Positions 8,948 through 18,424 of a stretch of 64,000 nucleotides of DNA are shown here, piece by piece. Every line of letters starts with the position of its first letter. Position 1 is the stretch's first letter. The DNA comes from Alphaproteobacteria bacterium 46_93_T64. Lineage in GTDB: Bacteria; Pseudomonadota; Alphaproteobacteria; Sneathiellales; Sneathiellaceae. Under the pieces are notes generated by a model. It did no database searches, was not told the origin of the DNA, and saw only the letters and a program-made list of their open reading frames with translations. The stretch lies in contig MAAN01000021.1 in the NCBI GenBank assembly GCA_002163135.1, positions 109,237 through 173,236 of the forward strand, in the 5' to 3' direction. The translations under genes and the position numbers were made by a program.

Positions 8948-10055
8948 ATGCGCGCCGAACATCAGGCCGTTGTGGATGAAATCAAGCAGGCGATGGATCT
9001 GCTGAGGAGGCATCTTTGACTGGGATAATGCAATTAGACGTCTCGAAGAGCTTAATGCGCTTGTAGAAGATCCAGACCTTTGGAATTCTCCGACCAAAGC
9101 ACAAAAACTTATGCGCGAACGCACTGGCCTTGATAATGCGATCAACGCATATAAAAGTATTCATCAAGATCTGGAAGATACGATTGAATTGATCGAGCTT
9201 GCAGAGATGGAAGATGATGAAGATACGCTGAATGAAGCTGAAGAAGCACTAAAAGATATTCAGGTTCTTGCTGAAAAACGTCGTCTCGAAAGCATGCTTT
9301 CCGGTGAAGTGGATGCCAATTCTGCATATCTTGAAATTCATGCAGGGGCTGGTGGTACAGAATCTCAAGATTGGACCCAGATTTTGCTGCGTATGTATAT
9401 GCGCTGGGCGGATCAGCATGGCAACAAGGTAAAAGTTCTAGAAGAAAGTGCCGGCGAAGAAGCGGGTCTTAAATCTGTGACAATCGAGATTACCGGTGAA
9501 AACGCCTATGGTTGGTTGAAGACAGAATCCGGTGTTCATCGCCTAGTTCGTATTTCACCGTTTGATTCAAATGCTCGCCGCCATACAAGTTTTTCTTCTG
9601 TTGGTGTTTTCCCGGTTATTGATGACGATATCGATATCGAAATTGAAGAAAAGGATCTTCGCATTGATACCTACCGTGCGTCTGGCGCGGGGGGGCAGCA
9701 TGTTAACACAACGGATAGTGCGGTTCGTATTACCCACGTTCCGACGAATGTTGTTGTTCAGTGTCAAAACGATCGTTCCCAACACAAAAATAGAGCTGAA
9801 GCTATGAAAATGCTGAAGTCTCGTTTGTATGAACTTGAACTACAGAAACGAGATGCTGAAGCCGCTAAAACTCGGGGTCAACAAACAGATATTGGCTGGG
9901 GCCATCAAATTCGATCCTACGTCCTACACCCATATCAAATGGTGAAAGATCTACGGACTGGTGTTGAAAAAGGCAATGCGCAAGGAGTCCTCGATGGGGA
10001 CCTTGATGATTATCTGGCTGCGGCACTTTCTCAGCGTGTTGGTGAAGATAATTAG
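8948..10055 (+). CDS. prfB: Peptide chain release factor 2, made by programmed +1 frameshift
   Basis: The gene is in two frames: 8948-9016 (23 codons from ATG) and 9018-10055, joined by a +1 shift at CTT TGA; the product is 368 residues, close to the 365 of E. coli RF2. Immediately after the shift the protein reads [13 protein letters not shown], the RF2 helical domain. The stop-codon recognition tripeptide SPF ([15 protein letters not shown]) and the catalytic GGQ (GAGGQHVN) that triggers peptidyl-tRNA hydrolysis at UGA and UAA are both intact. Starting at the ATG at 9111 would lose the N-terminal helices. It ends at a strong terminator. Confidence 0.97.
8999..9020 (+). promoter_or_regulatory. 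RF2 autoregulatory frameshift site
   Basis: Contains CTG CTG AGG AGG CAT CTT TGA C: an internal Shine-Dalgarno (AGGAGG, 9005-9010), the slippery CTT (9014-9016) and an in-frame TGA (9017-9019) followed by C, a poor termination context. This is the known RF2 arrangement: when RF2 is scarce the ribosome pauses at UGA and slips +1, giving full-length RF2. Confidence 0.97.
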
Positions 10056-10077
10056 TAAAGAACGTTAATTTGATTAG

Positions 10078-10117
10078 AAAAAAGCCCTTACTGAAATCCT
10101 CAGTAAGGGCTTTTTAT
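10078..10117. terminator. Bidirectional intrinsic terminator after prfB
   Basis: Stem AAAGCCCTTACTGA (10081-10094) pairs with TCAGTAAGGGCTTT (10100-10113), with a 5-base loop and T/A runs on both sides. It serves prfB on the plus strand and the gate-domain gene on the minus strand. Confidence 0.93.
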
Positions 10118-10120
10118 TGT

Positions 10121-11089
10121 CTATTTGCCGGTTTTGTAGACCAAATTAAATTGTTTATCTGACATCCGTTTCACGTAAAAGGATAATGGGATAATAAGCA
10201 ACATTGACAGTAATATTCTACCCACAAAGACAGCGCTCCAATGCCCACCGATCGCCATAACAATTATTGTGTCTTCTATTAGGCCGTGGCAAAATCCTAG
10301 GAAAATCATTGATATAAAGACGCTTCTAGGATTGAGAGTTCCCTTATCCACTTCCCGCATGATAAGGCCACCGCCGAATGAAAGGCCAAGCAAAATACCC
10401 ACCATGGCTAACGGCGCAGCGTTCGGTCCAATGCCGAGAATGCGTAACACAGGTGTTAGCGCTTTCATCAACCAGCGAGTAATTCCTACATATTCCATAA
10501 TTTTCAAAAGTGCGATAAGACCGGTCAGGATCCAGAATATTAGAAACAGGCTTTTGAGAGATGAAATAATCCACCCCATCCAGCTATTGTCGACATCAGC
10601 ATTATCCATCGCTATCAGGATATTAGCAGGCTCGTCAAAAAGTCCGAAAACGGAGAATAAAAAGTGACAAATAAAGCCATAAACAAGCATGGCGAACAAA
10701 CGTGTAAAACAGGAGAAAATAAGCGAAACTCCCGTCCTTTTTACAATGACCTGTTCAATGGGAAGCGCATGGCCAAACAGCAACATTCCGCCGATAATGG
10801 TCATATCCGCCGTTGTAAAAGCAACGTCCGGAGCCAATGCTAGAAGAATGATCACAGAAGGGTAGAGGCCCACGAATAAGTTAGTCGCCAGGATCAAAGA
10901 CGCCTCGGCAGGCAATCCGAACAAATCCATAAAGGGACCTGCCCAGTCACTTATAAAATCTACCAATCCTGCGCGAATACCAATTTCGACAAGAACCATT
11001 ACCGGCACCATTATTTTTAAGAGTCCCCAGTAAACGGCAAAACTTTCCTTAAAAAGGGTACGGGTGGCGGGTACAATACGTGTATTCAT
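10121..11089 (-). CDS. Nucleoside-recognition (gate) domain membrane protein
   Basis: A 322-residue polytopic inner-membrane protein with about eight to nine hydrophobic segments and two related halves. Each half resembles the 'gate' (nucleoside recognition) domain of concentrative nucleoside transporters and spore maturation proteins SpmA/B: polar helix breaks in LILATNLFVGLYPS and GILLGLSFGGGLI, and a conserved H-G-L-I-E-D near the C-terminus. Proteins with only gate domains have no settled function. Its start codon overlaps the stop of the upstream hydrolase gene by four bases (ATGA), so the two are translated together. Ends at the terminator shared with prfB. Confidence 0.7.
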   Translation of the reverse strand: MNTRIVPATRTLFKESFAVYWGLLKIMVPVMVLVEIGIRAGLVDFISDWAGPFMDLFGLPAEASLILATNLFVGLYPSVIILLALAPDVAFTTADMTIIGGMLLFGHALPIEQVIVKRTGVSLIFSCFTRLFAMLVYGFICHFLFSVFGLFDEPANILIAMDNADVDNSWMGWIISSLKSLFLIFWILTGLIALLKIMEYVGITRWLMKALTPVLRILGIGPNAAPLAMVGILLGLSFGGGLIMREVDKGTLNPRSVFISMIFLGFCHGLIEDTIIVMAIGGHWSAVFVGRILLSMLLIIPLSFYVKRMSDKQFNLVYKTGK

Positions 11090-12120
11090 TGAATGCCTTT
11101 AAATGCAGTACTAACGGCTTCTGCCGCGGTTTTGAGGGCTTCATCTGCCTCTTTGATAAATCCATTCATAGAGGCAAAGCTGTGAAGCATACCTTCATAT
11201 CGAATGACACCAACAGGAACACCTGCTTGTTTTAATTTCTGCGCGTATTCTTCACCTTCATCCCGCAGTGGATCAAACCCTGCGGTCATAATTAGGGTAG
11301 GGGCCAAACCTTCCAGATCTTCTGTTAAAAACGGAGATGCGCGTGGATCATCCCGGTCATCCGAAGACGTTAAATAGTTATCCCGATACCAGTTCATTCG
11401 TTCCGATGTTAGAAAATAACCCGATGAGAAGGTTTTATGGCTTTCAGCACTGAAATGCGCGTCTGTAATCGGGTAAATCAACATTTGTATAGCCGGTTGC
11501 GGTGTATTATTACGTTTTGCATCTTGCGCTGCAACAGTCGCAAGATTTCCACCGGAACTATCGCCACCGACAGCAACACGTGTCGTATCCAACCCTTTTT
11601 CCGCGCCATACTCTTGCGCCCAACGCAGGGCCGCATACGCATCATCTACAGCAGCCGGAAAGACACTTTCAGGCGCCAATCGATACTCAACAGACATCAC
11701 TGCAAATCCACCCGTTTTGGCCAAACGACGACAGACACCATCATGGGAATTAATACTTCCCCGGATAAAGCCTCCGCCATGAAAATATACAAGAACTGGA
11801 AGAGGGTTATCTGTATCCACGGGTTTATACAAACGGACAGGAAGCGTGCCGCCGGGACCTTGAATAGTGAAGTCTTCAACATAATCCAAGGGAACGTAAT
11901 CCCCACCAAAAGCGGTCGCCAGAAACTCCAATTGCTCTCGTGTTCTTTCAATTGTTTCCTGTTCGATGGGAATTGATTGTTTTTCCACGATTTTACACAA
12001 GAATTGAAGCTTGGCGTTTAACATTTGAGAATCTTTTCGATCCCGCCGTCCTAAATACAGCAGGTTAAAAACGCCATTTGGAATTTTGCATAGCAAATTC
12101 GCCAGTTGTTCCTGATCCAT
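11086..12120 (-). CDS. Alpha/beta hydrolase, hormone-sensitive-lipase family esterase
   Basis: A 344-residue esterase or lipase of the HSL (bacterial family IV) type. The oxyanion-hole motif is HGGGF (residues 114-118), the nucleophile is S188 in GDSSG, the acid is probably the aspartate in GFDPLRDEG, and the histidine is in the C-terminal LHSFASM. These enzymes hydrolyse short-chain esters in the cytosol; the substrate is unknown. About 80 N-terminal residues form the usual cap region. Translationally coupled to the gate-domain membrane protein downstream and 19 bases after the dehydrogenase gene, so 13012-10121 is a probable three-gene operon. Confidence 0.88.
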   Translation of the reverse strand: MDQEQLANLLCKIPNGVFNLLYLGRRDRKDSQMLNAKLQFLCKIVEKQSIPIEQETIERTREQLEFLATAFGGDYVPLDYVEDFTIQGPGGTLPVRLYKPVDTDNPLPVLVYFHGGGFIRGSINSHDGVCRRLAKTGGFAVMSVEYRLAPESVFPAAVDDAYAALRWAQEYGAEKGLDTTRVAVGGDSSGGNLATVAAQDAKRNNTPQPAIQMLIYPITDAHFSAESHKTFSSGYFLTSERMNWYRDNYLTSSDDRDDPRASPFLTEDLEGLAPTLIMTAGFDPLRDEGEEYAQKLKQAGVPVGVIRYEGMLHSFASMNGFIKEADEALKTAAEAVSTAFKGIQ

Positions 12121-12139
12121 AATTGCCCCCGATTAGTTC

Positions 12140-13012
12140 TTATGAACGCATTGTTTCAATTACTTTGCTGCCAGAAGAGTCTTTATGCCCCTCATCCACA
12201 AGTTTTTGGAATTGTTTTAAGCTTTCAATTCCAAGATTGCGCTGCGTCCCCATTTGATCCGCGAATTTAACACCGTAATCAGTGTCTTTCAAACGCCATA
12301 GGGCGGAAAATAATACATTATCATCGTGACCACCAGCGGCCATCACTGGGCTATTCATTTTAACCTGAGCACTGGCACATGCTCCGCTACTCAGGGCTTC
12401 AACTACAGTGTCCATATTTAAACCCGCCTTTTCAGCGGTAAGAATACCTTCAGCACATGCAACGATTTGAACGGATCCCATTAAATTTACGATCAATTTG
12501 TATGCGGTTCCTGCACCAACTCCCCCAAAGTGAAAATGGTTGATACAAAGCGGCGACAGATAAGGTTCAGCTTTCTCAAGAACATCGTCTTCACCGCCGA
12601 TAAGCAGTGTGAGTTCGCCCGCTGCGGCTTGCGGCGGCATCCCGGTAACAGGACAATCCAAATATGACAAACCTTTTGCTTGAACAGTATTGGAAAGTTC
12701 CTTCACCCAGTCATAAGATAAAGTAGAGCATTCGATCGCCAATGTTCCGGGTTTAATGTCTGCAGATAAAACACCGTTTTCGCCGTTCCATATGACATCT
12801 GATGCATTGTCGTCGCCAACCATAGCAAATATAACATCGGCACCAACAGCCGCCAAAGCAGGTGTATCTACTAAAACAGCACCCAACTCTTCAAGCGGTA
12901 CTGCTTTCTCTTTTGTACGATTATAGATTTTCAAATCATGTCCGGCGCAAATTAGGCGTGCGGCCATGCCTGTTCCCATATTTCCCGTACCGATAAAAGC
13001 GATGGTAGCCAT
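12140..13012 (-). CDS. NAD(P)-dependent oxidoreductase, 3-hydroxyisobutyrate dehydrogenase family
   Basis: A 290-residue beta-hydroxyacid dehydrogenase. The Rossmann motif is FIGTGNMG near the N-terminus, the substrate-binding segment DCPVTGMPP corresponds to the family DxPVSGG (second glycine replaced by methionine), and the catalytic lysine is in GTAYKLIVNL. The family oxidises 3-hydroxyacids or reduces short semialdehydes such as succinic semialdehyde or glyoxylate; the substrate is open. The ATG at 13012 is chosen because GGGAG lies seven bases upstream and the protein then starts directly with the Rossmann strand; an in-frame ATG at 13033 lacks a ribosome site. First gene of a probable operon with the hydrolase and the gate protein. 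Confidence 0.88.
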   Translation of the reverse strand: MATIAFIGTGNMGTGMAARLICAGHDLKIYNRTKEKAVPLEELGAVLVDTPALAAVGADVIFAMVGDDNASDVIWNGENGVLSADIKPGTLAIECSTLSYDWVKELSNTVQAKGLSYLDCPVTGMPPQAAAGELTLLIGGEDDVLEKAEPYLSPLCINHFHFGGVGAGTAYKLIVNLMGSVQIVACAEGILTAEKAGLNMDTVVEALSSGACASAQVKMNSPVMAAGGHDDNVLFSALWRLKDTDYGVKFADQMGTQRNLGIESLKQFQKLVDEGHKDSSGSKVIETMRS

Positions 13013-13033
13013 TATTTTCTCCCATTTTGGCAT

Positions 13034-13063
13034 AAAAAAACGGCGCCGGATTAGGGCGCCGTT
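13034..13063 (-). terminator. Intrinsic terminator of the purine/bolA/grxD transcript
   Basis: Stem AACGGCGCC / GGCGCCGTT (13039-13047 with 13055-13063) and, on the minus strand, a run of seven T (A at 13034-13040). It lies between grxD and the dehydrogenase gene and separates the two minus-strand units. Confidence 0.92.
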
Positions 13064-13084
13064 TTATATTCTGTGTGCGGGCGC

Positions 13085-13423
13085 TTAGGATGTTGCTAGA
13101 GCGACCTGTTTTTCTTCAAGAAGAGTACCAAGTTCACCTGTTTCGAACATTTCGCGCATAATGTCACATCCACCAACGAACTCACCTTTTACGTAGAGTT
13201 GTGGGATAGTTGGCCACTGGCTGTAGTCCTTAATGCCATCGCGAATGCTTGGATCGCTTAACACGTCAATGCTGCTAAACTTAACATTCAGGTGCGAGAG
13301 AATCTGAACTGCTGTCGCAGAGAAACCGCACTGTGGGAAGATAGCTGAGCCCTTCATGAATAGAACGACATCATTGGAGCTTACTTCCTGTTTAATACGT
13401 TCTTCTGTAGCTTGATCAAGCAT
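13085..13423 (-). CDS. grxD: Monothiol glutaredoxin, Grx4 family
   Basis: A 112-residue CGFS-type glutaredoxin (C32-G-F-S in FPQCGFS), with the WP-cisPro region (QWPTIPQLYV) and the glutathione-binding GGCDIM that mark the family. Such proteins bind a [2Fe-2S] cluster between two monomers with glutathione, carry iron-sulfur clusters in the cytosol and pair with BolA. The ATG at 13423 has GAGGA seven bases upstream; the in-frame GTG two codons earlier is less likely. It follows bolA by 31 bases, agreeing with the physical BolA-Grx partnership. Confidence 0.96.
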   Translation of the reverse strand: MLDQATEERIKQEVSSNDVVLFMKGSAIFPQCGFSATAVQILSHLNVKFSSIDVLSDPSIRDGIKDYSQWPTIPQLYVKGEFVGGCDIMREMFETGELGTLLEEKQVALATS

Positions 13424-13454
13424 ATACACGTCCTCTTTAATTTAAAATCTTAAG

Positions 13455-13691
13455 TCAAACCTTGGGAACAGCTGTCTGCAATGCTAAAGCGTGCAGGTCA
13501 TCACCCATTTTGCCCTTTAAGGCTTCATACACCATCTGATGCTGTTTGACACGTGGAATACCTTCAAAGGCAGAGGATTCTACCAATGCAGCATAATGAT
13601 CGCCGTCACCGCGCAGGTCAGTAATCTTGACTTGCGCCCCTGGAATGCCTTCCATAATCATGCGTTCGATTTCACTTGCATCCATTGCCAT
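13455..13691 (-). CDS. bolA: BolA family protein
   Basis: A 78-residue BolA/IbaG-like protein. The class signature is visible: the loop region LRGDGDHYAALV, the histidine in VKQHQMVYEAL and the LHAL C-terminal strand. BolA proteins form [2Fe-2S]-bridged heterodimers with monothiol glutaredoxins; the C-terminal histidine is the expected ligand. The start has AGGAG at good spacing. It lies 15 bases after purL and 31 before grxD, an arrangement common in alphaproteobacteria. Confidence 0.93.
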   Translation of the reverse strand: MAMDASEIERMIMEGIPGAQVKITDLRGDGDHYAALVESSAFEGIPRVKQHQMVYEALKGKMGDDLHALALQTAVPKV

Positions 13692-13706
13692 GGATTAATA
13701 CTCCTA

Positions 13707-15905
13707 TTAATTACCGGGAACAGTCATCAAATCTGGAAGCCAGTTTGAATACACTTCACGGATATCTTCTATAGATATGGACAGTTCTGTCCCGAAGTTC
13801 AATTCATTATGACCGGTCGTTCCAATTAATTGAAGCGGAACATTGGCCAATTTAGCTTTTTCAAGCAGTTTTTCAGCAGTTTCTGAGGTGGCCGTCACAA
13901 TATAACGGGCCTGATCTTCAGAAAAACATGCCGCGTGCAGCGGTAAATCAGATACCAAATCAAGATCCGCACCACAATTTCCAGCAAGTGCCATCTCTGA
14001 AATCGCAACCAAGAGACCACCATCAGAAATGTCATGGCATGCTGTTAACTCGCCAGCATGGATAGCATCTCGAACGAAATCACCGTTTTTGCGTTCAATG
14101 GCGAGATCAACAGATGGCGGAGCACCTTCTTCCCGACCTTCGATTTCTTTCAGGTAAATGGATTGCCCCATATCGCCTGATGCCTCACCTACAACCAAGA
14201 TAACTTCACCAGAATTTTTAAACGCAAGTGTGGCCATGTGATCTGATTGTTTTAGCAGCCCAATACCACCGATAGCGGGAGTTGGAAAAATCCCTGTCCC
14301 ATTGGTCTCGTTGTAAAGCGACACATTTCCGGAAACCACTGGATAATCAAGCGCGATACAAGCGTCACGCATTCCTTCGATACAACCCACGAACTGACCC
14401 ATAATTTCAGGACGTTCTGGATTGCCAAAATTCATGCAGTCAGTGATCGCAAGGGGCAGGGCGCCTGTTGCTGTCAAATTCCGCCAGGTTTCAGCCACAG
14501 CTTGCGCACCCCCTGTTTCAGGATGTGCGTAGCAATAACGCGGTGTGCAATCCGTTGTAATTGCAAGCGCTTTGTCAGTGCCATGAATACGAACAACAGC
14601 AGCATCACCACCCGGGCGTTGAATAGTGTCGCCCATAACCATATGATCATACTGCTCCCAAATCCATTTCCGACTTGCGATGTCGGAAGATCCCATGATT
14701 TTAAGAAGTGTTTTCTTCAAATCAGCAGGGGCCGAAACGTCAGACGCTTTAATTGGATCCGGACATTCAGTTTTCACCCAAGGGCGATCATATTCTGGTG
14801 CACTGTCAGCAAGTGGTGCCACGGGAAGATCTGCAACAATCTCACCGCCCATAGTGAGAACCATACGGCCCGTGTCTGTCACTTTACCGATAACCGCGAA
14901 ATCCAGTTCCCATTTTTCAAAAATGGTTTTGGCTTCACCTTCACGGCCCGGCTTCAAGATCATGAGCATCCGTTCCTGACTTTCAGAAAGCATGATCTCA
15001 TAAGGGGTCATGGCTTCTTCGCGCATTGGTACATTATCCAGATCAAGCTGAATACCGACGCCGCCTTTGTCCGCCATTTCGAAAGAAGATGACGTAAGTC
15101 CAGCGGCCCCCATATCCTGAATTGCAACGATAGCGTCCGTTGCCATCAATTCAAGGCAGGCTTCCAGCAGAAGTTTTTCTGTGAACGGGTCACCAACCTG
15201 AACTGTTGGGCGTTTTTCTTCACTGTCATCATCAAATTCAGCAGATGCCATTGTGGCACCATGAATGCCGTCACGTCCGGTTTTTGAACCAACATAAACA
15301 ACTGGATTTCCAATGCCTGCGGCCGCTGAGTAGAAAATGTTATCAGTGTCAGCCAGACCTACGGTCATGGCATTTACAAGAATATTTCCGTCATATGATG
15401 CGTGGAAATTAGTTTCGCCGCCAACTGTCGGTATACCCATGCAGTTACCATAACCACCGACGCCCGAGACGACACCTGAAACCAGATGGCGAGTTTTAGG
15501 ATGATCGGGGCGTCCGAAACGCAAAGCATTCATATTAGCTATCGGGCGCGCGCCCATTGTAAAGACGTCCCGCATGATACCGCCAACACCCGTTGCCGCG
15601 CCTTGATAAGGTTCGATATAGGAGGGGTGATTATGGCTTTCCATTTTAAAAATGGCGGCCTGTCCGTCTCCAATATCAACAACACCGGCATTTTCACCGG
15701 GGCCGCAAATCACCCAAGGGGCTTCGGTTGGTAGTGTTTTAAGCCATTTTTTTGACGATTTGTAAGAGCAATGCTCGCTCCACATAACCGAAAAAATACC
15801 AAGTTCGTTAATGTTGGGCACGCGGCCCAGAATTTTCAGAACTTCTTCATATTCACTCTCCGACAAACCATGCTCGGAGACAATTTCTTTTGTAATCTCA
15901 GTCAT
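13707..15905 (-). CDS. purL: Phosphoribosylformylglycinamidine synthase subunit PurL
   Basis: A 732-residue small-type FGAM synthase synthetase subunit (step four of de novo purine synthesis), which needs separate PurQ and PurS. Two AIR-synthase-like halves are present: the ATP and metal region [22 protein letters not shown] in the first, and the catalytic segments [10 protein letters not shown] and [11 protein letters not shown] in the duplicated domains. Length matches the PurS-dependent class (about 730) rather than the 1300-residue fused enzyme. It starts eight bases after the purQ stop, so the two are probably coupled; bolA follows 15 bases later. Confidence 0.98.
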   Translation of the reverse strand: MTEITKEIVSEHGLSESEYEEVLKILGRVPNINELGIFSVMWSEHCSYKSSKKWLKTLPTEAPWVICGPGENAGVVDIGDGQAAIFKMESHNHPSYIEPYQGAATGVGGIMRDVFTMGARPIANMNALRFGRPDHPKTRHLVSGVVSGVGGYGNCMGIPTVGGETNFHASYDGNILVNAMTVGLADTDNIFYSAAAGIGNPVVYVGSKTGRDGIHGATMASAEFDDDSEEKRPTVQVGDPFTEKLLLEACLELMATDAIVAIQDMGAAGLTSSSFEMADKGGVGIQLDLDNVPMREEAMTPYEIMLSESQERMLMILKPGREGEAKTIFEKWELDFAVIGKVTDTGRMVLTMGGEIVADLPVAPLADSAPEYDRPWVKTECPDPIKASDVSAPADLKKTLLKIMGSSDIASRKWIWEQYDHMVMGDTIQRPGGDAAVVRIHGTDKALAITTDCTPRYCYAHPETGGAQAVAETWRNLTATGALPLAITDCMNFGNPERPEIMGQFVGCIEGMRDACIALDYPVVSGNVSLYNETNGTGIFPTPAIGGIGLLKQSDHMATLAFKNSGEVILVVGEASGDMGQSIYLKEIEGREEGAPPSVDLAIERKNGDFVRDAIHAGELTACHDISDGGLLVAISEMALAGNCGADLDLVSDLPLHAACFSEDQARYIVTATSETAEKLLEKAKLANVPLQLIGTTGHNELNFGTELSISIEDIREVYSNWLPDLMTVPGN

Positions 15906-15913
15906 ATCGATAA

Positions 15914-16603
15914 TCAGCTCAGTGAATTAATGAGGTTGTCGAAGAACGTTTTTCCGTCCGTACCGCCCAGTTGATCGCTAATCAAGCGTTCTGGATGCGG
16001 CATCAGGCCAAGGATATTTCCAGCTTCATTATAAATCCCGGCGATATTGTTGCGTGATCCATTGATGTTGGTGGTATCGGTGACATTGCCATCTTCATCG
16101 GAATATTTGAAAGCAATCAACCCTTCACCTTCAAGGCGGGCAAGGGTTTCATCATCAGTGAAAAAATTACCATCATGGTGAGCGACTGGGAAGCGGACGG
16201 TTTGTCCTGTTTCAAAGGCACCAACGAAACGTTCGTTGTTGGCGGCCACTTTCAAATCAACATCTTTGCAGATGAACTTTTGATTGGCGTTGCGAAGCAG
16301 GGCGCCTGGAAGCATGCCAGTTTCGGTTGCAACCTGAAAACCATTGCAAACAGCCAGAATTGGTGTGCCTACTTTTGCCTTTTTAACAACTTCACGCATA
16401 ATTGGTGAATTACCAGCAATGGCACCACAACGAAGATAGTCTCCGTAAGAAAAACCACCTGGAATTGCGATCAGGTCAGTTTCGGGCAGATCAGTGTCTG
16501 CATGCCATACCATGGCGGGGGAATGTCCCATGGACTGTTCGATTGCGACTTTCATATCACGATCACAATTAGATCCCGGAAAAACGATAACTGCGGCCTT
16601 CAT
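15914..16603 (-). CDS. purQ: Phosphoribosylformylglycinamidine synthase subunit PurQ (glutaminase)
   Basis: A 229-residue class I glutamine amidotransferase that supplies ammonia to PurL. The nucleophile cysteine is in ILAVCNGFQ, the [15 protein letters not shown] stretch is the PurQ signature, and the His-Glu pair is in LMPHPERL. The N-terminus [14 protein letters not shown] is typical. AGGAG precedes the start. It sits between purS and purL in the natural order of the complex. Confidence 0.98.
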   Translation of the reverse strand: MKAAVIVFPGSNCDRDMKVAIEQSMGHSPAMVWHADTDLPETDLIAIPGGFSYGDYLRCGAIAGNSPIMREVVKKAKVGTPILAVCNGFQVATETGMLPGALLRNANQKFICKDVDLKVAANNERFVGAFETGQTVRFPVAHHDGNFFTDDETLARLEGEGLIAFKYSDEDGNVTDTTNINGSRNNIAGIYNEAGNILGLMPHPERLISDQLGGTDGKTFFDNLINSLS

Positions 16604-16630
16604 CGGTCTCAGTCTCCTCTAATCTTTGAA

Positions 16631-16873
16631 TTAGTCCAACAGCTCAACAGTGTAGTTTTCAATCACTGTATTTGCCAAAAGCTGGGTACACATTTTTTCA
16701 ACTTCGGCTGGCGCCGCATCAGTTGAAATATCGCCAAGATCAAGTTCAATGATCTTACCTTGACGGACCTCATTTACGCCTTCAAAGCCTAAGCCATGCA
16801 ACGCATGTTCAATTGCTTTTCCTTGCGGATCCAAAACACCATTTTTAAGCGAGATAGTAACACGTGCTTTCAT
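16631..16873 (-). CDS. purS: Phosphoribosylformylglycinamidine synthase subunit PurS
   Basis: An 80-residue protein that bridges PurQ and PurL in the FGAM synthase complex. The start KARVTISLKNGVLDPQGKAIEHAL and the VRQGKIIELDL strand are characteristic. The ATG at 16873 is chosen over the in-frame TTG one codon upstream; AAGG lies nine bases before it. A terminator-like hairpin separates it from purC. Confidence 0.96.
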   Translation of the reverse strand: MKARVTISLKNGVLDPQGKAIEHALHGLGFEGVNEVRQGKIIELDLGDISTDAAPAEVEKMCTQLLANTVIENYTVELLD

Positions 16874-16902
16874 CAAATTTTACCTTGAAAAAAATAGACA
16901 AG

Positions 16903-16930
16903 AAAAAAGGCGCAAAAACTGCACCTTTAA
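16903..16930. terminator. Intercistronic hairpin between purC and purS
   Basis: AAGGCGCA (16907-16914) pairs with TGCACCTT (16920-16927), with one G-U pair and a 5-base loop. On the minus strand it is followed by TTTTTTCTTG, an intrinsic-terminator shape, in the 61-base gap between purC and purS. It may be a partial terminator or attenuator setting the ratio of purC to purSQL. Confidence 0.7.
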
Positions 16931-16934
16931 TTTT

Positions 16935-17699
16935 TTATTGCATTGAGGACGAACCTTTTAGGTCCGATGGGCCGCCTTCGGGAAGGATGCCCAACCGTCT
17001 GGCTACTTCCTGATATGCGTCTTCTACGCCACCAAGATCCCTACGGAAGCGATCTTTGTCCAATTTCTCGTTGGTCGCGACGTCCCACAGACGGCAGTTA
17101 TCGGGGCTGATTTCGTCAGCAAGAATAACTTGCATTTCATCGCCATCGAAAAACCGGCCAAACTCGAGTTTGAAGTCAATGAGTTTAATGCCGATACCGG
17201 TAAACAGGCCTGAAAGGAAATCATTTACTCTCAAAGACATATTCATGATCTCGTCCAACTCTTGTGGGCTTGCCCAGTTGAACGTTGTGATATGTTCTTC
17301 AGAGATAATTGGATCGTTAAGTTCATCTGATTTCAGACAGTATTCAACAAGTGCCCGCGGCAATGCAGTCCCTTCGGTCAATCCAAGGCGTGTGCAGATG
17401 GAGCCAGCGGCCACATTACGTACAATCACTTCAATTGGAATGATCTCAACTTCTTTAATCAATTGTTCGCGCATGTTTAGACGGCTAATAAAATGATTTG
17501 GAATACCGATGTCTGTCAATCTCACCATTAGATGCTCTGAAATTCGATTATTCAGGACGCCTTTTCCTGTAATCGTAGATTTTTTTACACCATTAAATGC
17601 TGTTGCATCATCTTTAAAATACTGAACGAGAGTGCCAGGTTCTGGACCTTCAAAAAGGACCTTTGCCTTGCCTTCGTAGACGCGTCTACGGCGGGTCAT
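16935..17699 (-). CDS. purC: Phosphoribosylaminoimidazole-succinocarboxamide synthase
   Basis: A 254-residue SAICAR synthetase, which joins CAIR and aspartate with ATP in purine synthesis. Visible family features are the N-terminal [33 protein letters not shown], the CAIR-site [14 protein letters not shown] and [10 protein letters not shown], and [14 protein letters not shown]. The ATG at 17699 has GGAG eight bases upstream and gives the normal alphaproteobacterial length; the frame stays open to 17795 but the extra 32 residues do not resemble the family. Confidence 0.97.
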   Translation of the reverse strand: MTRRRRVYEGKAKVLFEGPEPGTLVQYFKDDATAFNGVKKSTITGKGVLNNRISEHLMVRLTDIGIPNHFISRLNMREQLIKEVEIIPIEVIVRNVAAGSICTRLGLTEGTALPRALVEYCLKSDELNDPIISEEHITTFNWASPQELDEIMNMSLRVNDFLSGLFTGIGIKLIDFKLEFGRFFDGDEMQVILADEISPDNCRLWDVATNEKLDKDRFRRDLGGVEDAYQEVARRLGILPEGGPSDLKGSSSMQ

Positions 17700-18025
17700 G
17701 GATGCCACTCCAACATAGAGGCCAAATCTACTGGCCTTTAAGAAAATACGATATGAAACGTTGATTTGTCGCAATGAAATTGCGGCGGAAACCATGCTAT
17801 TTCATGTGAAATCGGACGGTATTATCTAATTTCAAGCGGAACATAGTGCAGAAGGACTTCAAACACAACAACTCGTAACAGTTTGATAGTAGAATTTTTT
17901 AATTAAACCTTGTCCCGATACATCCTACGCCACATGTTAAATATGTAAGTGATTGTAACGCTGTAACAAGCATGAATTCAGGATATTATCGGCCACTTCA
18001 CCAATATAACTAAAAGGACTAAAGA
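17700..18025. other. 326-bp divergent intergenic region, purC / DUF1476
   Basis: No gene seen. It must hold the promoters of purC (minus) and the DUF1476 gene (plus). The part from about 17820 is AT-rich; AAAGG precedes the DUF1476 ATG. I could not identify a specific operator such as a PurR box with confidence. Confidence 0.5.
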
Positions 18026-18352
18026 ATGTCAGGCATAGATGACCTTGGAAAATTACATGAAAACAAGTTTGCACTCGATAGCGATCTCGAGTTCAAGGCC
18101 AATGCGCGCAGGAATAAGCTTGTTGGTACCTGGGCCGCAGAACTGATGGGTCTTGAAGGCGATGCAGTTGAAGCATACGCCAAGGAAGTTGTTATTGCGG
18201 ATCTAGAGGAGAAAGGCGACGATGATGTATATCGTAAATTACGTCAGGATCTCAGCTCCAAAAATGTAGATATTTCAGACCATCGAATTCGCCGTGAAAT
18301 GGACGATTTAATGGTTGTTGCAAGAGATCAGATACATACTGAAGTCACTTGA
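18026..18352 (+). CDS. DUF1476 protein, zeta-type inhibitor of the F1-ATPase
   Basis: A 108-residue all-helical protein of Pfam family DUF1476, found only in alphaproteobacteria. Its Paracoccus member was identified as the zeta subunit, which blocks ATP hydrolysis by the F1FO-ATP synthase. The N-terminal inhibitory-type segment (LGKLHENKFALDSDLEFKANARRNKLVG) and following WAAELMG are clear family marks. It is not near atp genes, which is normal. It sits between purC (divergent) and purB (convergent) and ends at a terminator. Confidence 0.93.
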   Translation: MSGIDDLGKLHENKFALDSDLEFKANARRNKLVGTWAAELMGLEGDAVEAYAKEVVIADLEEKGDDDVYRKLRQDLSSKNVDISDHRIRREMDDLMVVARDQIHTEVT

Positions 18353-18365
18353 TTTAACGCGTAAT

Positions 18366-18405
18366 TAAAAAAGGCCAGCAATTCAATTCGCTGGCCTTTT
18401 TTTAT
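18366..18405. terminator. Bidirectional intrinsic terminator between DUF1476 gene and purB
   Basis: Stem AAGGCCAGC (18371-18379) with GCTGGCCTT (18390-18398), A-run before and T-run after. Works for the convergent genes on both strands. Confidence 0.93.
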
Positions 18406-18424
18406 GTCTTGTTGGTTTTAGAGG

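Noticed and set aside
9111..10055. prfB starting at the ATG at 9111
   Set aside because: The frameshift site upstream and the RF2-like residues encoded from 9018 show the real gene starts at 8948.
17700..17795. N-terminal extension of purC
   Set aside because: No homology to SAICAR synthetases and the ATG at 17699 has a proper ribosome site.
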